A stretch of DNA of 13,410 nucleotides from Conexibacteraceae bacterium (GTDB lineage: Bacteria > Actinomycetota > Thermoleophilia > Solirubrobacterales > Solirubrobacteraceae), in assembly GCA_009785395.1 (NCBI GenBank), contig WQWK01000026.1, positions 1 to 13,410 of the forward strand. The letters run 5' to 3'. Position 1 is the stretch's first letter, and the number at the start of each line of letters is the position of its first letter. A program made the position numbers and the translations under genes. The notes beneath the pieces were generated by a model. It did no database searches and had not been told where the DNA came from. It saw nothing but the letters and a program-made list of their open reading frames with translations. Below, piece by piece: positions 1 to 5,314 of this stretch.

Positions 1-551
1 ATCGTGCCCGAGTGTGTCGGTGGAATGCCGTCGACGAGCGTGAGGTACTCGCGCCTCAGCTCACGCGCCTGCAGCAGGCGTTTCAGCTCGCGGTGGACGG
101 CATCGCTCTTGGCCACCACCAGCAGGCCCGAGGTGTCGCGGTCGAGCCGGTGCACGATCCCCGCCCGGTAGGGGTCCTCGCCTCCCGCCGCCCGGTCCGC
201 GAGCGCCTGCACGAGCGTGCCTTCCTGATGCCCGCGCGCCGGATGCACGACCACGCCGGCGGGTTTGTCGACGACGATCAGCGCGTCATCCTCGTAGGCC
301 ACGCCGTAGGCCGCCGTCAGTGGCCCGCTGGCCGCAGACGGCGCACCAGCGTCCTCACCCGTGACCACGATGTGCTCACCGGCGCTGACGAGGTGCCGCT
401 TCTGGACCGCACGGCCATCCACCTCGACGAGCCCGGCGCTGATCAGCCGCGCGGCGCGCGCCCGCGAGCCGAGCGGCTCCGCCAGGAACTGATCCAGCCG
501 CAGGCCCGCGTCGTCGGGCCCGACCGTTCCCTCCCACTCGAGCTCAGGCAT
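1..551 (-). CDS. rluD: RluA/RluD-family 23S rRNA pseudouridine synthase (partial, N-terminal 183 residues)
   Basis: It isomerises uridines in large-subunit rRNA to pseudouridine in the cytoplasm. The gene enters from the window edge, so only the N-terminal part is visible and the stop codon lies outside. Residues about 17-63 form an S4 RNA-binding domain (RLDQFLAE, ARAARLISAGLVEVDG). The catalytic core begins near residue 90 (LIVVDKPAGVVVHP) and carries the signature HRLDRDTSGLLVVAK at 134-148, whose Asp137 is the expected catalytic residue. The ATG at 549-551 lies inside the end of lspA, giving an 8-nt overlap and suggesting translational coupling. The lspA-rluD pair is a common bacterial arrangement. 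Family assignment is firm; RluD rather than another RluA-family member is inferred from the S4 domain and the neighbour. Confidence 0.93.
   Translation of the reverse strand, partial: MPELEWEGTVGPDDAGLRLDQFLAEPLGSRARAARLISAGLVEVDGRAVQKRHLVSAGEHIVVTGEDAGAPSAASGPLTAAYGVAYEDDALIVVDKPAGVVVHPARGHQEGTLVQALADRAAGGEDPYRAGIVHRLDRDTSGLLVVAKSDAVHRELKRLLQARELRREYLTLVDGIPPTHSGT
312..343. repeat. Interrupted hairpin in rluD with the same apex, inverted
   Basis: CGCCGTC (312-318) pairs with GACGGCG (337-343). Inside is a 3-nt interior mismatch, then GGCC-CGCT-GGCC (322-333), the reverse complement of the apex seen in cca and hisD. The stem is imperfect, so this is the weakest family member in structure although the 12-base core is exact. 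Confidence 0.6.
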
Positions 552-1008
552 CGCGCGCTCCGAATTCGACCACGAATACAAGGATGATCACCCCGAAGGT
601 GATCGACATGTCGGCGAAGTTGAACGCCGGCCAGTGCGGTAGCTGGATGAAGTCGATCACCGAGCCGCGCGCGACACGGTCGATCAGGTTGCCGACGGCG
701 CCGCCGACGAGCATGCCGGTCGGCAGCCACAGCAGCCGGCGGCCCGGCTGCCTGAGCATGAAGCCGACGAGCGCCACCAGCGCCACGCCGGTGACGACGT
801 ACACGAGCGCGCCGGCGCCCGACAGGAAGCTGAACGCGACTCCGGTGTTGCGCTCGTACACGAGCTTGATGCCCGGGATCACGTGCCGCACCTGACCCGG
901 CTTGATCCACGTCCCAAGCGTGTGCTTGGTGATCTGATCGAGCGCAACGACGACCACGAAGACCAGCCCAGCGCGCAGCGCCGCACGGCGCCGCGTGGGG
1001 TCAGCCAT
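544..1008 (-). CDS. lspA: Lipoprotein signal peptidase (signal peptidase II)
   Basis: This integral membrane aspartic protease removes the signal peptide from diacylglyceryl-modified prolipoproteins. The 154-residue product has the usual family length and four hydrophobic segments (about 13-24, 66-84, 94-107 and 133-148). Family motifs are visible in order: DQITK (24-28), NTGVAFS (54-60), GGAVGNLIDR (102-111) and FNFADMSI (129-136). Asp110 and Asp133 are the expected catalytic pair. The ATG at 1006-1008 overlaps the yggT stop by 8 nt, and the gene's own stop overlaps the rluD start by 8 nt, so yggT, lspA and rluD are probably read as a coupled unit. Nothing looks truncated. Confidence 0.97.
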   Translation of the reverse strand: MADPTRRRAALRAGLVFVVVVALDQITKHTLGTWIKPGQVRHVIPGIKLVYERNTGVAFSFLSGAGALVYVVTGVALVALVGFMLRQPGRRLLWLPTGMLVGGAVGNLIDRVARGSVIDFIQLPHWPAFNFADMSITFGVIILVFVVEFGARDA

Positions 1009-1303
1009 GGATCAGGTTGACCACGATCGTCCGGATCACGGCGAGCAGGATCAGCGCGATGATCGGGCTGAAGTCGATCATCCCCATCGAAGGGATGATG
1101 CGGCGGAAGATGCGGAGGTACGGCTCCGAGACATCTCGCAGGAACGCCAGAACAACGTCCAATGCGCGCGAGTACGGCGGCCGCAGCCCGAAGGAGAACA
1201 CGAGGTTCGTGAGGATGTAGATGAGCAGGAGCGCGATGTAGACGCTGAACAGGTCGCTGACGTAGTTGGCGACATCAGCGCGGGTGATCGCTGCCAGCAG
1301 CAC
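1001..1303 (-). CDS. yggT: YggT family membrane protein
   Basis: A 100-residue integral membrane protein of the YggT family, whose members are linked to cell division, osmotic adaptation or photosystem assembly in different bacteria; its biochemical role is unsettled. There are two hydrophobic segments (about 17-38 and 79-96) separated by the family signature EPYLRIFRRIIPSMG at 60-74, followed by IDFSP. The start is a GTG at 1301-1303. A GAGGGG Shine-Dalgarno-like sequence lies 7 nt upstream and partly overlaps the proC stop, which supports this start. Only 10 nt separate it from proC. In Actinobacteria and Firmicutes yggT typically follows sepF, and divIVA often follows yggT; here lspA follows instead. 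Confidence 0.92.
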   Translation of the reverse strand: MLLAAITRADVANYVSDLFSVYIALLLIYILTNLVFSFGLRPPYSRALDVVLAFLRDVSEPYLRIFRRIIPSMGMIDFSPIIALILLAVIRTIVVNLIHG

Positions 1304-1313
1304 CTGGTGCCCC

Positions 1314-2087
1314 TCAGCGCTTCGCGTCCGGATTCACGACGGCCTCGATCGCGTCCTGGAACGCCGTCCGCACGCCGGCGTGCTCCAGCGCGTCGAGCCC
1401 GCGGGCGGTCGAGCCGCCGGGTGAGGTGACCTCGCGCCGCACCGCGAGCGTGTCGTAACCCTTGGCCTCGATCAGCGCCGCCGAGCCACTCATCGTCGCG
1501 GTCACGAGCTCCGCGGCGAGCCGCGCGTTCAGGCCGAGCCGCACCGCCGCGTCGACCTGAGCCTCGGCCAGCAGCGCCTGGTAGGCGGGTCCGACGCCGC
1601 TGACCGCCGTCGCCGCGCCGAGCAGCCGCTCCGGAACCGTCACGACCTGCCCGATGCGACCGAACAGCTCGAGCACCTGCGCCTGCAGCGCGGAGTCAAC
1701 CGGGCTGACGCGGGCGGCGGGCTCCGCGTACACGGTCACGCCCTGCCGGATCTCGACGGGAGTGTTGGGCATCAGTACGAAGACCTGCGAGTCCGGGTAG
1801 GCGCTCTGCAGGTCCTCCGTGCTGGTGCCGCCGAGGACGGAGGCGACAGGCTTCCCACTGTCGCGAATCTCGCCGGCCACGGCCGCGAGCTGGTAGGGCT
1901 TGTGGCAGAGCACAACCAGATCTACGCGCTCCGCGAGCTCGCGGTTGCCGGCGACCCGCTCACCACCGAGCTCGTCCACGAGCGCCTGCCCCCGTCCTGA
2001 GCCACTGTCGGTACACAGCACGGGCTCGCCCCAGCCACGCGCCAGCGCGCGCGCCATATTCCCTGAGCCGACCAGTCCGATCTTCAT
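1314..2087 (-). CDS. proC: Pyrroline-5-carboxylate reductase
   Basis: It reduces 1-pyrroline-5-carboxylate to L-proline with NAD(P)H, the last step of proline biosynthesis, in the cytosol. The 257-residue product has an N-terminal Rossmann motif (GLVGSGNMA, 4-12), MPNTP at 106-110, SGVGPAY at 163-169 in the dimerisation/substrate domain, and TSPGGSTARGL at 221-231. The usual SGSGPAY reads SGVGPAY and the usual VKP reads HKP, mild departures that leave the fold motifs intact. The ATG at 2085-2087 has no clear Shine-Dalgarno sequence. Upstream, an 80-nt gap to sepF holds two hairpins, so proC may be transcribed or tuned separately from sepF. proC next to yggS/yggT-type genes is a recurring arrangement. 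Confidence 0.95.
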   Translation of the reverse strand: MKIGLVGSGNMARALARGWGEPVLCTDSGSGRGQALVDELGGERVAGNRELAERVDLVVLCHKPYQLAAVAGEIRDSGKPVASVLGGTSTEDLQSAYPDSQVFVLMPNTPVEIRQGVTVYAEPAARVSPVDSALQAQVLELFGRIGQVVTVPERLLGAATAVSGVGPAYQALLAEAQVDAAVRLGLNARLAAELVTATMSGSAALIEAKGYDTLAVRREVTSPGGSTARGLDALEHAGVRTAFQDAIEAVVNPDAKR

Positions 2088-2113
2088 CTAGGGGAGCCTA
2101 CAGTCGGGGCGGT

Positions 2114-2127
2114 GGGCCAGCGGGCCC
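2114..2127. repeat. Short hairpin with GGCC-AGCG-GGCC apex, downstream of sepF
   Basis: A 5-bp perfect stem (GGGCC / GGGCCC-side complement) closes a 4-nt AGCG loop. Its apex GGCCAGCGGGCC is identical to apices found inside rluD (reverse orientation), cca and hisD. It sits 2 nt from the larger hairpin at 2130-2156, making a double stem-loop in the sepF-proC gap. The sequence is certain; any function is unknown. Confidence 0.6.
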
Positions 2128-2129
2128 GA

Positions 2130-2156
2130 GGCTGCTGACCAAGCGGGTCAGCAGCC
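2130..2156 (-). terminator. 11-bp stem-loop between sepF and proC, possible terminator or attenuator
   Basis: Perfect inverted repeat GGCTGCTGACC / GGTCAGCAGCC with loop AAGCG. It begins 12 nt after the sepF stop on the minus strand. A second small hairpin follows directly. There is no T-run after the stem, so it is not a classical intrinsic terminator. In very high G+C genomes strong stems without U-tracts are often found at gene ends, and a processing or mRNA-stability role is equally possible. The structure is certain; the function is inferred. Confidence 0.45.
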
Positions 2157-2167
2157 CGATCAAGAAA

Positions 2168-2719
2168 CTAGCTTTGGTTGAAGAAGCCCTTCTCGAGCAG
2201 CCGCGCGCGTTCCTCTGCCGAGACCTCGACGTTCCGCGGGGTCAGCAGGAAGACCTTGTCGGCGATCCGTTGCATGCCGCCGTCGAGCGCGTAGGTGAGG
2301 CCGCTGGAGAAGTCGATCAGGCGCTTGGAGAGGTCGGAGTCCGCGCCCTGCAGGTTGAGGATCACCGGGATCGCGTCCTTGAACTTGTCGGCCACGTCCT
2401 GGGCGTCGTTGAAGTTCTTCGGAGCCACGAAGTGCACACGCACATCCCCGCTGCCGCCGCCGCGGCCGTTGCCGCGTGAGCCGACGGGCCGCAGGACGGT
2501 GGTGTGGCGGTCGTCGCCCTCGTCGCCGAAGATGTCGTCGTATTCGTCCCGGCGCCGGCGCGGGCGCTGATCGAGCCGACGGACCGTGCCTCGGTCCCGA
2601 TAGCTGTCCTGCATCTGCTCCTCCGGTTCCGAGTAGGGCTCGTAGTCGTCCTCGTACGCCTCGTCATCGGCCAGGCCGAAGTAGACGAGCGTCCGATGCC
2701 ATGTGTCACGAAATGCCAT
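2168..2719 (-). CDS. sepF: Cell division protein SepF
   Basis: SepF anchors FtsZ filaments to the membrane and helps Z-ring assembly, acting as the FtsA substitute in Actinobacteria. The 183-residue product shows the usual three parts. Residues 1-16 (FRDTWHRTLVYFGL) form an N-terminal amphipathic membrane-binding helix. Residues about 17-91 form a disordered, first acidic and then Arg/Gly-rich linker. The SepF core spans about 92-170 (VRVHFVAPKNFNDAQDVADK, VILNLQG, DFSSGLTYALDG, VFLLTPRNVEVS). Start and stop give a family-typical length. The ATG at 2717-2719 lacks a Shine-Dalgarno sequence. Its upstream neighbours yggS and pgeF are the usual partners of sepF after ftsZ, which supports a division role. 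The tail after residue 170 (to NQS) is short and ordinary. Confidence 0.96.
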   Translation of the reverse strand: MAFRDTWHRTLVYFGLADDEAYEDDYEPYSEPEEQMQDSYRDRGTVRRLDQRPRRRRDEYDDIFGDEGDDRHTTVLRPVGSRGNGRGGGSGDVRVHFVAPKNFNDAQDVADKFKDAIPVILNLQGADSDLSKRLIDFSSGLTYALDGGMQRIADKVFLLTPRNVEVSAEERARLLEKGFFNQS

Positions 2720-2775
2720 ATCGGTGGGAGGTTCGGGTTCCGGTTGGAATTCCCTGCTACTACCCGCGGAACAAG

Positions 2776-2781
2776 ATTATG
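2776..2781 (-). promoter_or_regulatory. Possible -10 element for sepF
   Basis: CATAAT on the minus strand matches TATAAT at 5 of 6 positions and overlaps the yggS stop codon, in the only AT-rich patch of the 57-nt yggS-sepF gap. It would give a leader of about 50 nt before the sepF ATG. No convincing -35 is visible at 16-18 nt upstream, so this is weak. Confidence 0.28.
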
Positions 2782-3436
2782 ACGCGCCGGGGCGGTAGAG
2801 GGCCGATCCGAGCCGGATGATCGTCGCTCCCTCCTCCACCGCGACCCCGTAGTCCTGGCTGGTGCCCATCGAAAGCTCGTGCAGGCCGTGTGCCTGCGCG
2901 AGCTCGCGCAGCGACGCGAAGTGCGCGCGGCTGTCCTCGGGATCTGCCGCCAGCGGTGGCATCGTCATCAGCCCGGCGACCCTCACCGGGCAGCGCTCGA
3001 GGAAGCCCGGCAGCTGCGCGGGGGTCACGCCCGCCTTGCCCGGATCGCCGGCGACGTTGACCTCCACGAGAATCCGCGTCTCCGGGGTACCGTGCCTGCG
3101 CAGCTGCGCCAGAGCGGAGTCGGTCGCGACCGAGTGGATGTAGCGGACGTGCGGCAGGATCAGTGGCACCTTGCGGCTCTGCAGGGCGCCGATGAAGTCC
3201 CAGGTGAATTCGGGGTGGGCCTGTGCCTTGACGACGAGCTCCTGGGCGCGGTTCTCGCCCGCCAGCGTGACGCCGCCCTGTGCCAGGGCGGCGAGCTCCT
3301 CGGCCGGGAGGTACTTCACGGCGGCGAGAATCTGCACCTCGCCCGGGGCGCGGCCCGCATCGGCGATCCGCTGGTGCACGGCGGCGAGGTTCGCCTCCAC
3401 GTCGGCGGCGAGCAGGCCGTGGATCAGGTCAACCAT
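2777..3436 (-). CDS. yggS: YggS/PROSC family PLP homeostasis protein
   Basis: A pyridoxal-phosphate-binding protein with an alanine-racemase-like TIM barrel and no known catalysis; the family keeps free PLP in balance in the cytosol. The 219-residue product carries the PLP lysine at 41 (ILAAVKYLP), GENRAQEL at 60-67, FIGALQSRK at 81-89, VNVAGDPGKAG at 127-137, GLMTMPP at 155-161 and the phosphate-binding end SMGTSQDYGVAVEEGAT at 189-205. The family usually has SMGMS, so Met is Thr here. I chose the ATG at 3434-3436, which begins 11 residues before the conserved N-terminal helix and overlaps the pgeF stop by 13 nt. The longer open frame upstream only runs antiparallel codons through pgeF. A typical partner of sepF. 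Confidence 0.94.
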   Translation of the reverse strand: MVDLIHGLLAADVEANLAAVHQRIADAGRAPGEVQILAAVKYLPAEELAALAQGGVTLAGENRAQELVVKAQAHPEFTWDFIGALQSRKVPLILPHVRYIHSVATDSALAQLRRHGTPETRILVEVNVAGDPGKAGVTPAQLPGFLERCPVRVAGLMTMPPLAADPEDSRAHFASLRELAQAHGLHELSMGTSQDYGVAVEEGATIIRLGSALYRPGAS

Positions 3437-4086
3437 GCGATCGCCGCCTGGCGGCCGGCGGCTGGACCCTCGCGGCGATAGGAGAACAGCGGCGGGTCGG
3501 TCCCGCAGATCGTGCAGATGCCGGTGTCGTGGATCGCTGTCACGCCGGCCGCTTCGAGCTGCTGTCTGGCGATCGCCTTCAGGTCGAGGTTGTCGCCCAC
3601 CGTGTGGTCGGGAAAGCGGTCGCGGAGGTCGGGGCCGACCTCGTAGCAGCAGGCGCCTGCGGCCGGTCCGATCGCACCGTTGAAGACGAGTGCGCTCGGC
3701 CCGTCCGTATGCGCCTGCAGCTCGGCGAGCGTCTGGGAGATCACGCCGCCAGCGAGCCCGCGCCATCCGGCATGCACCGTCGCGACGATTCCGGGGGCAG
3801 CGATCACGATCGGGACGCAGTCGGCGGTGATCACCGTCGGCGCGAGGTTGCCGGTCGTGGCAAAGACCGCGTCGGCCTCGGTGTCCGCCGCGATGTCCGC
3901 GGCGGCGACGACGGAGCTCCCGTGCACCTGGCGTGGGCGGACCGGGGTCACCCCCACGCGTTTACCGATCGCTGGGAGCGTTTCGCGTACGTCGCCCCAG
4001 GACCGGGTCGTGAACACGGCGCGGGCGCCCGGAATGTCCACGGCTATCTGGCCGTCGAGCTCGTAGAACGGCGCCGGTAGCTGCAC
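3424..4086 (-). CDS. pgeF: PgeF/YfiH laccase-domain purine nucleoside phosphorylase
   Basis: Members of this zinc-dependent family phosphorolyse or deaminate purine nucleosides, and PgeF is also implicated in editing peptidoglycan precursors. The 220-residue product has the expected zinc ligands in context: His55 (RQVHG), Cys90 (ITADCVPI) and His105 (VHAGWRG). These are followed by GAIGPAAGACCYEVG (137-151) and the C-terminal CTICGTDPPLFSYRREG (191-207). It starts with GTG at 4084-4086, 10 nt after the cca stop, and overlaps yggS by 13 nt, so cca, pgeF and yggS look like one transcript. In many Gram-positive genomes this gene directly follows ftsZ; here cca occupies that place. Confidence 0.94.
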   Translation of the reverse strand: MQLPAPFYELDGQIAVDIPGARAVFTTRSWGDVRETLPAIGKRVGVTPVRPRQVHGSSVVAAADIAADTEADAVFATTGNLAPTVITADCVPIVIAAPGIVATVHAGWRGLAGGVISQTLAELQAHTDGPSALVFNGAIGPAAGACCYEVGPDLRDRFPDHTVGDNLDLKAIARQQLEAAGVTAIHDTGICTICGTDPPLFSYRREGPAAGRQAAIAWLT

Positions 4087-4096
4087 AGGCCCGAGG

Positions 4097-5296
4097 CTAC
4101 TCCGCGGCCTTCAGCGCAACGGCGAGCTGCGACGCGCGATCCCGTGCCTCGCCGTCGTACATCGCGTCGCGAGCCGCCTCGAGAGCTTTGCCGATGGCCG
4201 GGCCTTCGGCGATGCCCGCCGCGCGCAGGTCGTCGCCGCTGATCTGCAGGGAGATGTGCCGCAACTCGTCAAGCCACAGCCGGGGTTGAGACGGATCGCC
4301 CTTCGCAGCCACAAGGGCGATCGTCTCAACCCCGACGTGGCGTAGAACGCGGGCGATCTCTGATCTGGAGCTCGCGTTGGCGAGGCGCAGCGCAAGGCCC
4401 GGCGCCCGCGTCCCCTCGAGGATCGCCTGGCGGTCGGCCGCGGTGAACGCGAGGCGGTCGAGCGCAGGGCCTAGCTGCTTCTTGGGCTCAGTGGAGAAGA
4501 CGCAGGCGAGCACGAGGATGTCGCGGCGGCCGTCGGCGGGGAGCGCGTCGAGCGCGTGGCCGGCCAGGTCGGGGTCCAGCGACCAGGGCAGGCCGAGGTC
4601 GCTGGCTGCCTCGAAGGCGGCGACCGGATCGGGCTCGGTGGCGAGCAGGCGCAGCTCGTTGCCGATGCGGGTGCCGCTGACAGTCTCGAGCGCGCCGCCC
4701 GCCAGCGCCCGCTGGGCCAGCTCGCGCGTGTGCGGAGCGATCTCGAAGCCGAGCCTGGCCGAGTAGCGGGCCAGGCGCAGAAGGCGGGTCGGGTCGTCCT
4801 CGAAGCTCGCGTCGTGCAGGACCGCGAGTCGCCGCGCGGCGACGTCCTCGAGCGCTCCGTCGACGCTGATGAGCTGACCGGCCAGCGGGCCGGTCAGCCC
4901 GATGGCAATCGCATTCACCGTGAAGTCGCGGCGGTTCAGGTCAGCGTGGATCGGCGCCGGCGCCACCGCCGGCAGCGCGCCGGGATGGGCGTAACGCTCG
5001 GTGCGGGTGCGGGCGAGGTCGTACCGGACGCCGTCGCGCGTGACGCGCAGGGTGCCGAAGCGCGGCTCGTTGCGCTCGGGGTCCCCGAGGGCGCGGGCCA
5101 GGACGAGGGGGTCGCCGTCAACCGCCAGATCGACGTCCACGAACGCGCGCCCGAGGATCAGATCGCGAACCGTGCCGCCGACCAGAAACACGCCCTCCGC
5201 GGCGCTTCCGGGAACAGACGCAACCGGAAGCAGCCGCCGTGCGCGGGTGAAAAGCTCGGTCTCGGCTGTGGCGTCCACGCGTCCATCTTCGCTCAT
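4097..5296 (-). CDS. cca: CCA-type tRNA nucleotidyltransferase / poly(A) polymerase family
   Basis: A class II nucleotidyltransferase that adds or repairs the 3' CCA end of tRNAs. In 399 residues it shows GVFLVGGTVRDLILGR (35-50, with GG and RD), the metal-binding VDVDLAVDGD pair Asp54/Asp56, RRDFTVNAIAI (122-132) and EDDPTRLLRLARYSARLGF (166-184). A helical tail ends GDDLRAAGIAEGPAIGKAL. I start at the ATG at 5294-5296; the longer reading would run into the divergent propeller gene. No HD phosphohydrolase domain is present. Sequence alone cannot decide between full CCA-adding, A-adding, CC-adding or poly(A) activity. The gene holds two notable hairpins (4281-4334 and 4873-4898). It heads the minus-strand cluster and its stop is 10 nt from pgeF. 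Confidence 0.92.
   Translation of the reverse strand: MSEDGRVDATAETELFTRARRLLPVASVPGSAAEGVFLVGGTVRDLILGRAFVDVDLAVDGDPLVLARALGDPERNEPRFGTLRVTRDGVRYDLARTRTERYAHPGALPAVAPAPIHADLNRRDFTVNAIAIGLTGPLAGQLISVDGALEDVAARRLAVLHDASFEDDPTRLLRLARYSARLGFEIAPHTRELAQRALAGGALETVSGTRIGNELRLLATEPDPVAAFEAASDLGLPWSLDPDLAGHALDALPADGRRDILVLACVFSTEPKKQLGPALDRLAFTAADRQAILEGTRAPGLALRLANASSRSEIARVLRHVGVETIALVAAKGDPSQPRLWLDELRHISLQISGDDLRAAGIAEGPAIGKALEAARDAMYDGEARDRASQLAVALKAAE
4281..4334. repeat. Quasi-palindrome within cca: 22 paired bases, one bulge, 9-nt loop
   Basis: The left arm at 4281-4303 begins CGGGGTTGAGACG and ends GATCGCCCTT. The right arm at 4313-4334 begins AAGGGCGATC and ends GTCTCAACCCCG. All bases pair except one extra G in the left arm (4293 or 4294), and the loop is CGCAGCCAC. 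It encodes residues 321-339 of the nucleotidyltransferase, between the conserved head and the C-terminal helices. This is by far the longest inverted repeat I find in the window and cannot reasonably be chance. Confidence 0.95.
4873..4898. repeat. 11-bp perfect hairpin in cca with GGCC-AGCG-GGCC apex
   Basis: GCTGACCGGCC pairs with GGCCGGTCAGC across the loop AGCG. It lies in the cca codons for LTGPLAGQL. The central 12 bases are identical to those of the hisD hairpin at 10942-10973, but the outer arms differ and are still self-complementary. Confidence 0.9.
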
Positions 5297-5314
5297 GGCT
5301 AACGTGCTTGCCCG

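Noticed and set aside
12..587. Plus-strand frame over rluD and the end of lspA
   Set aside because: The minus-strand frame gives a complete RluA-family signature; the plus frame is a low-complexity shadow.
2894..2911. 18-bp perfect palindrome (CTGCGCGAGCTCGCGCAG) in yggS
   Set aside because: It encodes the common helix sequence LRELAQ with preferred codons, has no loop, and at this G+C content one such palindrome in the window is not surprising.
3271..3293. 10-bp stem with 3-nt loop in yggS
   Set aside because: Perfect, but its loop (TGC) does not match the AGCG-apex family and one such stem is near chance expectation in coding DNA of this composition.
3280..4080. Plus-strand frame of 266 codons opposite yggS and pgeF
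   Set aside because: Arg/Gly-rich shadow with no motif, fully antisense to two recognised genes.
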